Shown here one piece after another: positions 53,663 through 62,510 of a stretch of DNA of 64,000 bases. Source of the DNA: Ignavibacteriales bacterium. Its GTDB lineage: Bacteria > Bacteroidota > Ignavibacteria > Ignavibacteriales > Melioribacteraceae. The stretch is from contig JACKAA010000003.1 in the NCBI GenBank assembly GCA_020635275.1, positions 186,001 to 250,000 of the forward strand, written 5' to 3'. Under the pieces are notes generated by a model. The model worked only from the letters and a program-made list of their open reading frames with translations, was not told the origin of the DNA and searched no databases. The position numbers and the translations under genes were made by a program. The stretch's first letter is position 1, and each line of letters starts with the position of its first letter.

Positions 53663-54775
53663 TTAGACTTTAATAAATATCCTTTTCGCATAAAGAATAC
53701 ACATTAATCCAAGCCAAATTAAAACATAAACTATTGCCCATAATAAAGATGCATTAATTGGAGCTAACCAGGTTAAAAACAGATTGTTAAATAAAAATTC
53801 CTTTATAGTAATTTCACCCAATTCTGTTGTAATTTTTATTTGATAAAGTAATCTCCCTACTATACCGGACAAAAAATAAACTGTTATTGCATTCATTCCG
53901 TATACTTTAAACGGTTTAATCCACCAAGTGTATTTTTTTACATCAATAAACCAATAACAAATAGCTAAAAAATTTAAAGCTAAACCGCCTGTATACAGAA
54001 CATAAGAACTAGTCCATAAACTTTTGTTTATTGGAAACCATCCATCAATAACATATCCGGCAAACATTAGTACTATTCCGTAAACAAAAAGCCAAACCGT
54101 TTTGGTTACCATATCATTTTTACTTTTTAGCCAAATTCCAGTCAAAATACCAATTAACGAAGTTGACAAAGCCGGTAAAGTACTTAATATTCCTTCCGGA
54201 TCCCAAACTTTAGAATAACTCCATAAATGACCACCGAGTAACAGATTATCCAACCATGCTGCAAAATTAGTTTCAGGTTCAAGATTTGCATTCCCAATTC
54301 CCGGAACGGGAATCACTGTCATTAATATCCAATATAACAGAAGAAAAATTATAGATAGGCTAACCAGTGTTTTTAGACTAGACTTTAAAAAAATAATCGA
54401 AGTAAATAAATAAACAACAGCAATTCTTTGCAGAACACCAGGAATCCGAATTTCTGATAAATTAAATTCAGGAAATCCGTTAAGAATCAAACCAAGTAAA
54501 AATAAAATAATACTACGTCTGATAATATTTAAAATAAGTTTATTTTGATTATCGCCTTTTTCTTTTCTTTTTGATAAAGATAGAGTTATTGCTACACCAA
54601 CAATAAACAGAAAGAACGGAAAGACTAAATCTGTAGGAGTACAGCCATTCCAAACAGCATGCCGCAGAGCCGGGTAAACATCGCTCCATGTTCCAGGATT
54701 ATTTACCAAAATCATCCCGGCAATTGTTATGCCTCTAAAAACATCAAGTGAAACTAACCTTTCATTTTTTTCCAT
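53663..54775 (-). CDS. HGSNAT/YeiB-like multi-spanning membrane protein (DUF5009/DUF1624 type)
   Basis: A 370-residue protein with about ten membrane helices and the family opening 'RLVSLDVFRGITIAGMILVN' plus 'TDLVFPFFLFIVGVAI'. The lysosomal relative HGSNAT acetylates heparan glucosamine; bacterial members are presumed to transfer acetyl groups to sugars of the cell surface or to take part in sugar recycling. No neighbouring sugar genes are present, so the substrate is unknown. Confidence 0.85.
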   Translation of the reverse strand: MEKNERLVSLDVFRGITIAGMILVNNPGTWSDVYPALRHAVWNGCTPTDLVFPFFLFIVGVAITLSLSKRKEKGDNQNKLILNIIRRSIILFLLGLILNGFPEFNLSEIRIPGVLQRIAVVYLFTSIIFLKSSLKTLVSLSIIFLLLYWILMTVIPVPGIGNANLEPETNFAAWLDNLLLGGHLWSYSKVWDPEGILSTLPALSTSLIGILTGIWLKSKNDMVTKTVWLFVYGIVLMFAGYVIDGWFPINKSLWTSSYVLYTGGLALNFLAICYWFIDVKKYTWWIKPFKVYGMNAITVYFLSGIVGRLLYQIKITTELGEITIKEFLFNNLFLTWLAPINASLLWAIVYVLIWLGLMCILYAKRIFIKV

Positions 54776-54955
54776 AATTTAGATTCTCTAAAATTTATGT
54801 GTGAATTTAAGCTTTTTTAATTCATTCTGGTAATAATTATTTCGATAGTAACAAATAACTATAAATAATAATTTAGTTATAAAATTTGATTTACTAAGTA
54901 ATTATCTATTTCTTTATTTCTTAAATTTTTTTCGATTTATTAATTGGATTTTTAT

Positions 54956-55570
54956 ATGGCATTTATGCGAAAAATATACGATTGGGTTTTACATTGGGCT
55001 GAAACACCTTATGGTCCAATTGCACTTTTCATTCTAGCATTTGCAGAATCTTCATTTTTCCCAATTCCTCCGGATGCGTTATTAATTGCTTTGGCATTAG
55101 GAGCAAGAAAAAAATCTTTCAGCTTTGCCACTTTGTGTACAGTTGCTTCTGTTTTGGGTGCGTTGCTTGGTTATGGAATAGGTCATTTTGTATGGTGGAG
55201 TGGTGAAAATGAATTTTCAAATGTTGCTAATTTTTTCTTTAGTAATATTCCCGGTTTTACACATGAACTTTTCTATAAAGTAAAAGCACTTTATGATGAA
55301 TGGAATTTTTGGATAGTTTTTACAGCTGGTTTCACTCCCATTCCTTACAAAGTCTTTACTATAACTGGTGGTGCATTTAGTATAAATTTATTTCTTTTTT
55401 TAATTGCATCAGTTGTAAGCCGAGCAGGAAGATTTTTTCTTGTAGCTTTTTTAATTTGGAAATTTGGACCGCAAATAAAGAATTTTATTGATAAATATTT
55501 TAATTGGCTGGCTATTGCATTTACAGTTTTACTTGTTGGAGGTTTTGTTGGTATTAAATATTTATTTTAG
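54956..55570 (+). CDS. YqaA/DedA-family membrane protein
   Basis: The 204 residues have four to five membrane helices and the family pattern 'YGPIALFILAFAESSFFPIP' followed by 'GYGIGHFVW', then 'FTAGFTPIPYKVFTITGGAF' and a Gly-Arg segment (SVVSRAGRFF). DedA relatives are lipid-carrier flippases or transporters. The ATG at 54956 is used because an in-frame TTG 12 bases upstream has no ribosome binding site of its own while GGAT precedes the ATG. It is convergent with tkt. Confidence 0.85.
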   Translation: MAFMRKIYDWVLHWAETPYGPIALFILAFAESSFFPIPPDALLIALALGARKKSFSFATLCTVASVLGALLGYGIGHFVWWSGENEFSNVANFFFSNIPGFTHELFYKVKALYDEWNFWIVFTAGFTPIPYKVFTITGGAFSINLFLFLIASVVSRAGRFFLVAFLIWKFGPQIKNFIDKYFNWLAIAFTVLLVGGFVGIKYLF

Positions 55571-55600
55571 GAAGCCAAAGTAAGTAATACTTCAGCTTCC
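55570..55600. terminator. Hairpin between convergent YqaA-like and tkt genes
   Basis: GGAAGC...GCTTCC encloses a second AAGTA...TACTT stem with a symmetrical CA/CA interruption; the hairpin begins at the last base of the YqaA-like stop codon. No T-run follows it, so strength is uncertain. Confidence 0.4.
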
Positions 55601-55616
55601 AATAAACTAATACTAA

Positions 55617-57617
55617 TTATAAAACACTTTTTGTAACTTTAACTATATTTTCAACAGTAAAACCGTATTTTTCAAATACAATGTTTTGAGGAGCAGACGA
55701 ACCATATTTTTCATCAATAGTTATTGTTTTACCATCTAATCCTACATATTTAAACCAACCTTGACTAACACCAGCTTCAATAGCAATTCTTGCACGAACA
55801 GATTTTGGTAAAACTGATTCTTTGTATTCTTCGCTTTGCATTTCAAAGATTTCCCAACTTGGAAAACTAACAACTCTGCAATTAATTCCTTCTTTTTCTA
55901 ATTCTTCAGCAGATTTTAATGCTAGATCTACTTCTGAGCCACTTGCCATAATTATTGTTTGAAGTTTCTCTTTAGAATCTTTAAGAATATAAGCTCCTTT
56001 GCTAACGCCTTCTGCAGCCCCAAGAACATTTCTATCAACAATTTTTAAATTTTGTCTTGTAAGACCCAACGCAACAGGACTTCCTTTATGTTCAATTGCA
56101 AATTTCCATGCTTCAGAAGTTTCATTTGCATCAGATGGCCTAATAACAATACATCCTGGAATTGATCTTAAAGAAGCAATTTGTTCAATCGGTTGATGAG
56201 TTGGTCCATCTTCGCCAACACCAATGCTATCATGCGTAAAAACATAAATAGGTTTTATTTTTGAAATTGAAGCCAATCGTATTGATGGTCTTAAATAATC
56301 GGAAAAGACCATAAAAGTACCGCCATATGGAATCAATCCCCCGTAAATTGCAATACCATTCATCAGGCCTGCCATTGCGTGCTCACGTACACCATATCTA
56401 ACATATCTTCCATCTGGAGTAACTGGGGAAAAATCATTATATCCTTTTAATTCAGTATTATTAGAAGGCGTTAGATCAGCTGAACCACCAAAAAGTGAAG
56501 GTATTTCTGAAACTATTGCATTTAACACTTTGCCGGATGCTGACCGCGTAGCCAATGATTCGCCATAGTTTTCAAATTTTGGTAATTTCTTTTTCCATGA
56601 ATTTCCAATTTTACCATCCATCATTTGCTTAAATAATTTTGCTTCAGAAGGGTATTTGATTTTATATTCCTTAAATAATTTATTCCACTTATCTTCTTCT
56701 TTCTTTCCTTTTTCTTTTAATGTAGAAAAATGTTTATAAACATCTTTTGGTACTACAAATTTCTTATCTTCCGGAAATCCTAAATTCCTTTTTGTTAAAA
56801 TAAGTTCATCCTCACCAAGAGGAGCACCATGAATTTCTGATGTTCCTTTTTTATTTGGGCTTCCAAAACCAATTGTTGTTTTTGTAATAATAATTGATGG
56901 TTTATCTTTTTCTTTTTGTGCTACTTTTATTGCTTTTTCTAAACTTTTAAGATCATTAATGTCATTAACTTTTTGGACATGCCAATTATAAGATTCAAAT
57001 CTTTTAGGTACATTATCAGAATACGACAGTGTTGTTGGTCCATCAATTGAAATGCCGTTATCATCGTAGAATACAATAAGTTTTCCTAATTTGTTATGTC
57101 CGGCAAATGAAGCAGCTTCATGAGAAAGCCCTTCCATCAGATCGCCGTCTCCAGCTTCTACATAAATATAATGATCTAAAATTTTATAACCTTTTTTATT
57201 GAATCTACTTGCTAAATGTTCTTGAGCTACAGCCATGCCTACTGCATTTGTAAATCCTTGACCTAATGGTCCCGTGGTTGTTTCAACTCCTGCAGTTAAA
57301 CCAAATTCAGGATGTCCAGGTGTTATACTTTTCCATTGTCTAAAATTCTTTAAATCATTTAATGTGATTTTGTATCCTGATAAATGCAAAATGCTATAAA
57401 GCAACATACTGCCATGACCACCGGAAAGTATAAATCTATCCCTATTTAAAAATTTTGGATTTTTTGGATTGTGCTTCATAATTTTTGAGTAAAGTAAATA
57501 AGCAAGCGGTGCCATTCCCATTGGCATTCCTGGATGTCCGGATTTCGCTTTTTGAATTGCATCTGCAGCTAATAAACGAATGGTGTTAATACTTTTCTCT
57601 TGAATAGAAGTAGCCAT
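55617..57617 (-). CDS. tkt: Transketolase
   Basis: The 666 residues show the three transketolase domains: TPP motif 'GDGDLMEGLSHEAASFAGHN' near residue 153, pyrimidine-binding domain ('RYVRYGVREHAMAGLMNGIA', 'THDSIGVGEDGPTHQPIEQ') and a C-terminal domain. It shuttles two-carbon units in the pentose phosphate pathway, linking ribose-5-phosphate to glycolysis. The ATG at 57617 is chosen, as GAGGAAAATAATG gives it a ribosome binding site; the TTG four codons upstream overlaps it. Confidence 0.97.
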   Translation of the reverse strand: MATSIQEKSINTIRLLAADAIQKAKSGHPGMPMGMAPLAYLLYSKIMKHNPKNPKFLNRDRFILSGGHGSMLLYSILHLSGYKITLNDLKNFRQWKSITPGHPEFGLTAGVETTTGPLGQGFTNAVGMAVAQEHLASRFNKKGYKILDHYIYVEAGDGDLMEGLSHEAASFAGHNKLGKLIVFYDDNGISIDGPTTLSYSDNVPKRFESYNWHVQKVNDINDLKSLEKAIKVAQKEKDKPSIIITKTTIGFGSPNKKGTSEIHGAPLGEDELILTKRNLGFPEDKKFVVPKDVYKHFSTLKEKGKKEEDKWNKLFKEYKIKYPSEAKLFKQMMDGKIGNSWKKKLPKFENYGESLATRSASGKVLNAIVSEIPSLFGGSADLTPSNNTELKGYNDFSPVTPDGRYVRYGVREHAMAGLMNGIAIYGGLIPYGGTFMVFSDYLRPSIRLASISKIKPIYVFTHDSIGVGEDGPTHQPIEQIASLRSIPGCIVIRPSDANETSEAWKFAIEHKGSPVALGLTRQNLKIVDRNVLGAAEGVSKGAYILKDSKEKLQTIIMASGSEVDLALKSAEELEKEGINCRVVSFPSWEIFEMQSEEYKESVLPKSVRARIAIEAGVSQGWFKYVGLDGKTITIDEKYGSSAPQNIVFEKYGFTVENIVKVTKSVL

Positions 57618-57737
57618 TATTTTCCTCAAATGAATAATTAAATTTTACTTAACTGTAAATTTACATTATTTCTTATTGTTTTGATTAAAGTTTTTAAAAT
57701 GAAAATAAAAATTTTGAATAGTTATTCAGAATATTGT

Positions 57738-57766
57738 AAAGAGTTGCTTTATAAAAGCAACTCTTT
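57738..57766 (-). terminator. Hairpin after fumC
   Basis: AAAGAGTTGCTTT-ATA-AAAGCAACTCTTT is a perfect 13-bp stem with 3-base loop, 11 bases past the fumC stop codon. It separates fumC from tkt; the T-rich ends of the stem can serve as the terminator tract on both strands. Confidence 0.75.
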
Positions 57767-57776
57767 TAAAGAATTG

Positions 57777-59168
57777 TTATGATCTTGGTCCCACCATATT
57801 TTCTGGTTTGACAAACTCATTAAATTGTTCAGAAGTTAAAATTCCTAAAGCCACTGCAGCCTCTTCAAGAGTAGTATGCTCTGCGTGAGCTTTTTTAGCA
57901 ATTTTTGCAGCGTTATCATAACCAACATGAGGATTTAAAGCAGTTACAAGCATTAAAGAATTAGTAAGATGTTTTTTAATATTTACTTCATTAGCTTCAA
58001 TACCAATAACACAATTATCTGTAAAGCTTTCGCACGCATCTGAAATTAATCTTATTGATTGCAAAAGATTAAAAATCATAACTGGTTTAAAAACATTAAG
58101 TTCAAAATTGCCGCTTGCACCGCTAAAATTTATTGTAGCATCGTTACCCATAACTTGGGCACAAACCATTGTCATTGCTTCAGATTGAGTTGGATTTACT
58201 TTTCCGGGCATGATAGAACTTCCTGGTTCATTAGCAGGAAGATTTAATTCACCAATACCGCATCTTGGTCCTGAACCAAGCCACCTAATATCATTAGCAA
58301 TTTTCATTAAAGATGCTGCTAATGTTTTCATTACACCACTTGCTTCAACTATTGCATCATGAGCCGCTAATGCTTCAAATTTATTAGGCGCAGAAACAAA
58401 TTTTAAATTTGTTATTTCAGAAATTTTTTGAGCAGCCAAATCCGCAAATTTTGCATGTGTATTCAGTCCAGTTCCAACTGCAGTTCCACCAAGAGCAAGC
58501 TCTGACAATCTTGGTAAGCATCCATCTATTCTTTCCAATCCGTTTTTTAATTGTTGTACATAACCAGAAAATTCTTGGCCTAATGTTAAAGGAACCGCAT
58601 CCATAAGGTGAGTTCTTCCAATTTTAATAATTTTTTCAAACTCTTTTGATTTAACATCTAGTGCATTTTTTAATTTTGTAACCATTGGAATTAGTCTTCT
58701 ATTAATTTCTTCAACAGCTGCAATATGCATTGCTGTAGGGAATGTATCATTTGAAGACTGAGCTTTGTTAACATCATCATTTGGATGAACAGGTTTTTTG
58801 CTACCCATTACACCCCCAGCTAATTCAATTGCTCTATTAGCAATTACTTCATTCGAATTCATATTTGTTTGTGTACCACTTCCCGTTTGCCAAACAACTA
58901 AAGGAAAATGTTCATCTAGCTTACCGCTAATTACTTCATCCGCTGCTTGAGAAATTAATTTTGTTTTATCATCACTGATCATTCCCAATTCATTATTAGC
59001 AAGCACTGCAGCCTTTTTTAATACGCCTAATGCTCTTATTAGCTCACGAGGAAATCTCTCACCGCCAATTTTAAAATTCATCAATGATCTTGCTGTTTGC
59101 GCACCATAGTACTTATTACTTGGAACATTAATTTCGCCCATAGTATCTGATTCAATTCTGTATTCCAT
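57777..59168 (-). CDS. fumC: Fumarate hydratase, class II
   Basis: The 463 residues are the size of FumC. It converts fumarate to malate in the citric acid cycle, needs no iron-sulfur cluster, and has the superfamily signature GSSIMPGKVNPTQSEA with catalytic Ser, plus 'TGSGTQTNMNSNEVIANRA' and 'GRTHLMDAVPLTLGQEFSGY'. The start is placed at the ATG at 59168 (GAGGTG 3 bases upstream), not at the ATG 16 codons earlier, which would overlap the NlpC gene. Confidence 0.97.
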   Translation of the reverse strand: MEYRIESDTMGEINVPSNKYYGAQTARSLMNFKIGGERFPRELIRALGVLKKAAVLANNELGMISDDKTKLISQAADEVISGKLDEHFPLVVWQTGSGTQTNMNSNEVIANRAIELAGGVMGSKKPVHPNDDVNKAQSSNDTFPTAMHIAAVEEINRRLIPMVTKLKNALDVKSKEFEKIIKIGRTHLMDAVPLTLGQEFSGYVQQLKNGLERIDGCLPRLSELALGGTAVGTGLNTHAKFADLAAQKISEITNLKFVSAPNKFEALAAHDAIVEASGVMKTLAASLMKIANDIRWLGSGPRCGIGELNLPANEPGSSIMPGKVNPTQSEAMTMVCAQVMGNDATINFSGASGNFELNVFKPVMIFNLLQSIRLISDACESFTDNCVIGIEANEVNIKKHLTNSLMLVTALNPHVGYDNAAKIAKKAHAEHTTLEEAAVALGILTSEQFNEFVKPENMVGPRS

Positions 59169-59184
59169 AATCACCTCAATTTTA

Positions 59185-59814
59185 TTAGTATTTTTTAATT
59201 TTAACTCTATTTGCACCTACAAATTTACTAGAATAATATGCATTTTCTAATGATGAAATTATCACACCATTTGAAGAACTAGCATGGGCAAATAAATTAT
59301 CATCTAAATATATGCCTACATGCCCGGGAAAATATTTTCTTGAAGTATCAAAGTATATTAAATCTCCAAACTTTAATTCATTCTCATTATCAAAAACTTT
59401 CCATTGCTTATACTGTTCTCTTGCTGTTCTGGGTATGAAAATATCCAAACTATTTCTAAAAACATTTTGAGTAAAAGCTGAACAATCAATTCCTTCTTTA
59501 CTATTTCCACCATATTGATATGGAGTATTTAAATAATTTATTATTTCTTTCAAAAATTTTTCTTTTTTTACATTATCTTCAGTTATGTAACTTAATCTTT
59601 GAAATACATACTCAGCTTCATTAATTTCAATTTTACCTGGAAGTTCAGACTCTTCATCTTCAACTACAGAATCAGGTATTTTAATTTCAGAATTAGGAAT
59701 ATTTTTTTTTGAGGAGCCATAGCGTTCGTTATAAGAAGATGAGGCACATGAATTTAATATTATTGGGAAGGATATAATTGTAATTATTTTTATTAAATTA
59801 TTTTTACTTTGCAT
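59185..59814 (-). CDS. NlpC/P60 peptidase, lipoprotein
   Basis: The 209 residues begin with a lipoprotein signal (IIKIITIISFPIILNSC in outline), followed by a linker and an NlpC/P60 domain: catalytic Cys in GGNSKEGIDCSAFTQNV, His in FPGHVGIYLDDNLFAH and a second His at the end of that segment. Such enzymes cut gamma-D-glutamyl bonds of the peptidoglycan stem peptide. It starts 8 bases downstream of the sigma factor gene and ends 16 bases before fumC. Confidence 0.92.
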   Translation of the reverse strand: MQSKNNLIKIITIISFPIILNSCASSSYNERYGSSKKNIPNSEIKIPDSVVEDEESELPGKIEINEAEYVFQRLSYITEDNVKKEKFLKEIINYLNTPYQYGGNSKEGIDCSAFTQNVFRNSLDIFIPRTAREQYKQWKVFDNENELKFGDLIYFDTSRKYFPGHVGIYLDDNLFAHASSSNGVIISSLENAYYSSKFVGANRVKIKKY

Positions 59815-59822
59815 TTAAGATT

Positions 59823-60677
59823 TTATCCAAGATAAGCTCTTAAATTCTTGCTTCTTGAAGTATGTCTTAATCTACGTATTGCTTTTTCTTTAATTTGTCT
59901 AACTCGTTCTCTTGTTAAATGAAATTGTTCACCAATTTCTTCAAGAGTAAGTGAATGTTCTCCATCAAATCCAAAATATAATTTAATTACTTCTGCTTCT
60001 CTTTCCGTCAAAGTTGATAATGCCCTTTCTATTTCACTTCTCAACGAATCTGACATTAAGGAAGTATCCGGTAAAGGATTTTCATCGCTTGCCAAAATAT
60101 CTAATAAACTATTTTCTTCACCTTGACTAAAAGGAGCATCCATTGAAACATGGCGGTTTGACATTTTTAATGTATCAGATACCTCATCTAAATCCATTTC
60201 TAATTCTTTTGCAATTTCATCCGGAGTTGGTTCTCTTTCATATTCTTGCTCAAGGTTATTATAAGCTTTACCAATTTTATTTAATGCACCAACTCTATTT
60301 AAAGGCAACCTAACAATTCTTGATTGTTCAGCTAATGCTTGCAAAATTGATTGGCGAATCCACCAAACTGCATAGGATATAAACTTGAATCCGCGAGTTT
60401 CATCAAACCTTTTGGCTGCTTTTATTAATCCTAAATTGCCCTCATTTATTAAATCACCTAATGACAATCCTTGATTTTGATATTGTTTTGCAACACTTAC
60501 AACGAATCTTAAATTTGCTTTCACAAGTTTTTCTAAAGCAACTTGATCACCCCGTTTAATTCTAATTGAATAATCAATTTCTTGTTCAGGAGTTAAAAGA
60601 TCAACCTTACCAATTTCCTGAAGATATTTGTCTAAAGAATGACTATCTCGATTAGTAAATTGCTTTGAAATTTTCAA
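59823..60677 (-). CDS. rpoD: Primary sigma factor, RpoD/SigA type (short form)
   Basis: The 284 residues have sigma regions 1.2 (LDKYLQEIGKVDLLTPEQE), 2 ('VKANLRFVVSVAKQYQNQGL', 'SYAVWWIRQSILQALAEQSR'), 3 and 4 (TLTEREAEVIKLYFG ... RERVRQIKEKAIRRL). Region 1.1 is missing, the size and form of the housekeeping sigma of Bacteroidota. This fits the TTG/TAnnTTTG promoters found here. The start is TTG with AGGAGA just upstream. It is downstream of two EutN-type shell genes on the same transcript. Confidence 0.93.
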   Translation of the reverse strand: MKISKQFTNRDSHSLDKYLQEIGKVDLLTPEQEIDYSIRIKRGDQVALEKLVKANLRFVVSVAKQYQNQGLSLGDLINEGNLGLIKAAKRFDETRGFKFISYAVWWIRQSILQALAEQSRIVRLPLNRVGALNKIGKAYNNLEQEYEREPTPDEIAKELEMDLDEVSDTLKMSNRHVSMDAPFSQGEENSLLDILASDENPLPDTSLMSDSLRSEIERALSTLTEREAEVIKLYFGFDGEHSLTLEEIGEQFHLTRERVRQIKEKAIRRLRHTSRSKNLRAYLG

Positions 60678-60689
60678 AGACTCTCCTAA

Positions 60690-60959
60690 TTAATTTTCTG
60701 TATTTATTGAGTCAATAATTCCAACTATTGATGCATCAACCGGTGCCATTTCAACATCCATTGCTAAAACTGCCTCACTAGATGTTGCGTAAAAGATCAC
60801 CTCACCCGGACCAGCACCAATTGTATCAACAGCAATAAAAGGTTCACCCGTTTTTTCCAACTTTGAATTTAACGGTTGAACGAATTGAAGTTTATAACTA
60901 TCTAAAGTTAAATATTTTTTTGTTGCCCAAATAGTTCCAACAACTTTTCCTAAAAGCAT
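60690..60959 (-). CDS. EutN/CcmL-type BMC vertex protein 1 (89 aa)
   Basis: The 89 residues match the pentameric vertex family: LLGKVVGTIWATKKYLTLDS opening, 'QPLNSKLEKTGEPFIAVDTI', GAGPGEVIFY and the PVDASIVGIIDSI ending. These proteins cap the corners of microcompartment shells. It is 20 bases downstream of a second copy and 12 bases upstream of rpoD. It is far (59 kb) from the two BMC-H genes of this window. Confidence 0.95.
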   Translation of the reverse strand: MLLGKVVGTIWATKKYLTLDSYKLQFVQPLNSKLEKTGEPFIAVDTIGAGPGEVIFYATSSEAVLAMDVEMAPVDASIVGIIDSINTEN

Positions 60960-60979
60960 AATAATTCCATAAGTTTAAT

Positions 60980-61255
60980 TCATTCTTTAACTGATATATC
61001 AAGTTTATCAACTATCGCCATAATAACAGCATCAACAGGTTTATCTTTTGTTACATTAGTTTGTCTTGCCGAACTGCCAGTTGCATATAAAACAACTTCC
61101 CCAACACCGGCACCAACAGAATCAACTGCAACAACAAAATTTTCTTTTAATTTATTTTGTAAATCTAATTGTTTTACAATTAAGAATTTAGATCCAATTA
61201 ATTTTTCATCTTTTCGAGTCGACCAAACCGTACCAATAACTTTTCCCAATACCAA
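60980..61255 (-). CDS. EutN/CcmL-type BMC vertex protein 2 (91 aa)
   Basis: The 91 residues have VLGKVIGTVWSTRKDEKL, 'VVAVDSVGAGVGEVVLYA', GSSARQT and PVDAVIMAIVDKL, the same family as its downstream neighbour but clearly diverged from it. Two or three different vertex paralogues per shell are common. The start is a TTG with AGGG about 9 bases upstream. It follows deoB by 85 bases; a possible promoter lies in that gap. Confidence 0.93.
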   Translation of the reverse strand: MVLGKVIGTVWSTRKDEKLIGSKFLIVKQLDLQNKLKENFVVAVDSVGAGVGEVVLYATGSSARQTNVTKDKPVDAVIMAIVDKLDISVKE

Positions 61256-61273
61256 TTCTATTACCCTAAACTA

Positions 61274-61302
61274 TAAAAATATTTTGTTTTTTTAATTTCA
61301 AA
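61274..61302 (-). promoter_or_regulatory. Possible promoter of the EutN pair and rpoD
   Basis: Minus strand: TTTG (61299-61302), 17 bases, then TATTTTTA (61274-61281), close to TTTG-N17-20-TAnnTTTG with the last base off. It lies 18 bases upstream of the vertex gene start. Weak in an AT-rich background. Confidence 0.35.
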
Positions 61303-61340
61303 TCTTACTGATAGAAATAAATTTTTGACCATTAATTATA

Positions 61341-62498
61341 TTATAAAAAGCTTGTACCTTTTAAATTATTACTTACTCCAAAAAAATCAGCAATTGTTTT
61401 CGCAACATCGGAAAAAGTTTCTCGCGTACCTAAATTTTTACCTTCAGATTCAGGAGTATAATACAACAAAGGAACATATTCTCTACTATGATCTGTACTT
61501 TCTACTGTAGGATCATTGCCATGATCAGCAGTAATAATTAATCTATCTGTTTCATCCATCTCACTTAAAATATCCGGCAAATTTGTATCGAATTCAACAA
61601 GGGCTTCGTAAAAACCATCTGGATCATTTCTATGTCCAAAGTAAACATCAAAATCAACAAGGTTTGCGAATATAAAACTTTTTTCTTCCGATTTTAAATA
61701 TGAAATTATTGAATTAATACCTTCTAAATTAGATTTAGTTTTAACCTGAGTTCTAATTCCTCTATAATTAAATAAATCGTTCACTTTACCAATTCCAACA
61801 GTATTAATATCATTTTCACTAAGAACATCTAAAATTGTTGATGATGGTGGATCCAATGAAAAATCTTTTCTGTTTGTAGTACGTTCAAAACTTCCTGGTG
61901 CTCCAACAAATGGTCTTGCAATAATCCTTCCAACTCTATGCTCATCAATACAAACAGAGTCTCTTGTAATTTTACAAATTTCATATAATCTATCAATTGG
62001 AATTATATCTTCATGCGCTGCAATTTGGAAAACAGAATCGGCAGAAGTATAAACAATTGGGAAACCAGTCTGCATATGTTCATCACCTAATTCATCAATA
62101 ATTTGAGTTCCAGAGGCAGGTTTATTACCTAAAAAACCTTCAAGATTATTTTTACTTAAAAACTCATCCATCAAGTCAGCAGGAAATCCATTTGGATAAA
62201 GCGGAAAATTAAAATCGACTAATAGACCTCCCAGTTCCCAATGTCCACTAGTTGAATCTTTACCCGTTGCTAATTCACCCATTTTTCCAAACGAAGCAAG
62301 TGGCGAACCTGCAGAACCAAATCCAAACATTTTTTTAATATTACCTAAACCCATTTTTTTTAGATTTGGTAAATCAAGACCTCCCATATAGTTTGCAATA
62401 TTTCCAAGTGTATTACTTCCGGAATCTCCAAACTTTTCAGCATCAGGTAATTCACCAATACCGACGCCGTCTAACACAATTAAAAGAAAATTATTCAA
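61341..62498 (-). CDS. deoB: Phosphopentomutase
   Basis: The 385 residues are those of DeoB, an alkaline-phosphatase-fold enzyme that interconverts ribose- or deoxyribose-1-phosphate and the 5-phosphates. Metal-binding Asp lies in FLLIVLDGVGIGE, the phosphorylated Thr in GKDSTSGHWELGG, and later ligands in 'HDHSRE'-like ITADHGNDPTVESTDHS. Its start is TTG with AAGGG about 8 bases upstream. It lies next to the EutN pair, a position noted for shell loci that process sugar phosphates. Confidence 0.95.
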   Translation of the reverse strand: MNNFLLIVLDGVGIGELPDAEKFGDSGSNTLGNIANYMGGLDLPNLKKMGLGNIKKMFGFGSAGSPLASFGKMGELATGKDSTSGHWELGGLLVDFNFPLYPNGFPADLMDEFLSKNNLEGFLGNKPASGTQIIDELGDEHMQTGFPIVYTSADSVFQIAAHEDIIPIDRLYEICKITRDSVCIDEHRVGRIIARPFVGAPGSFERTTNRKDFSLDPPSSTILDVLSENDINTVGIGKVNDLFNYRGIRTQVKTKSNLEGINSIISYLKSEEKSFIFANLVDFDVYFGHRNDPDGFYEALVEFDTNLPDILSEMDETDRLIITADHGNDPTVESTDHSREYVPLLYYTPESEGKNLGTRETFSDVAKTIADFFGVSNNLKGTSFL

Positions 62499-62510
62499 TT
62501 ACTTACCCTT

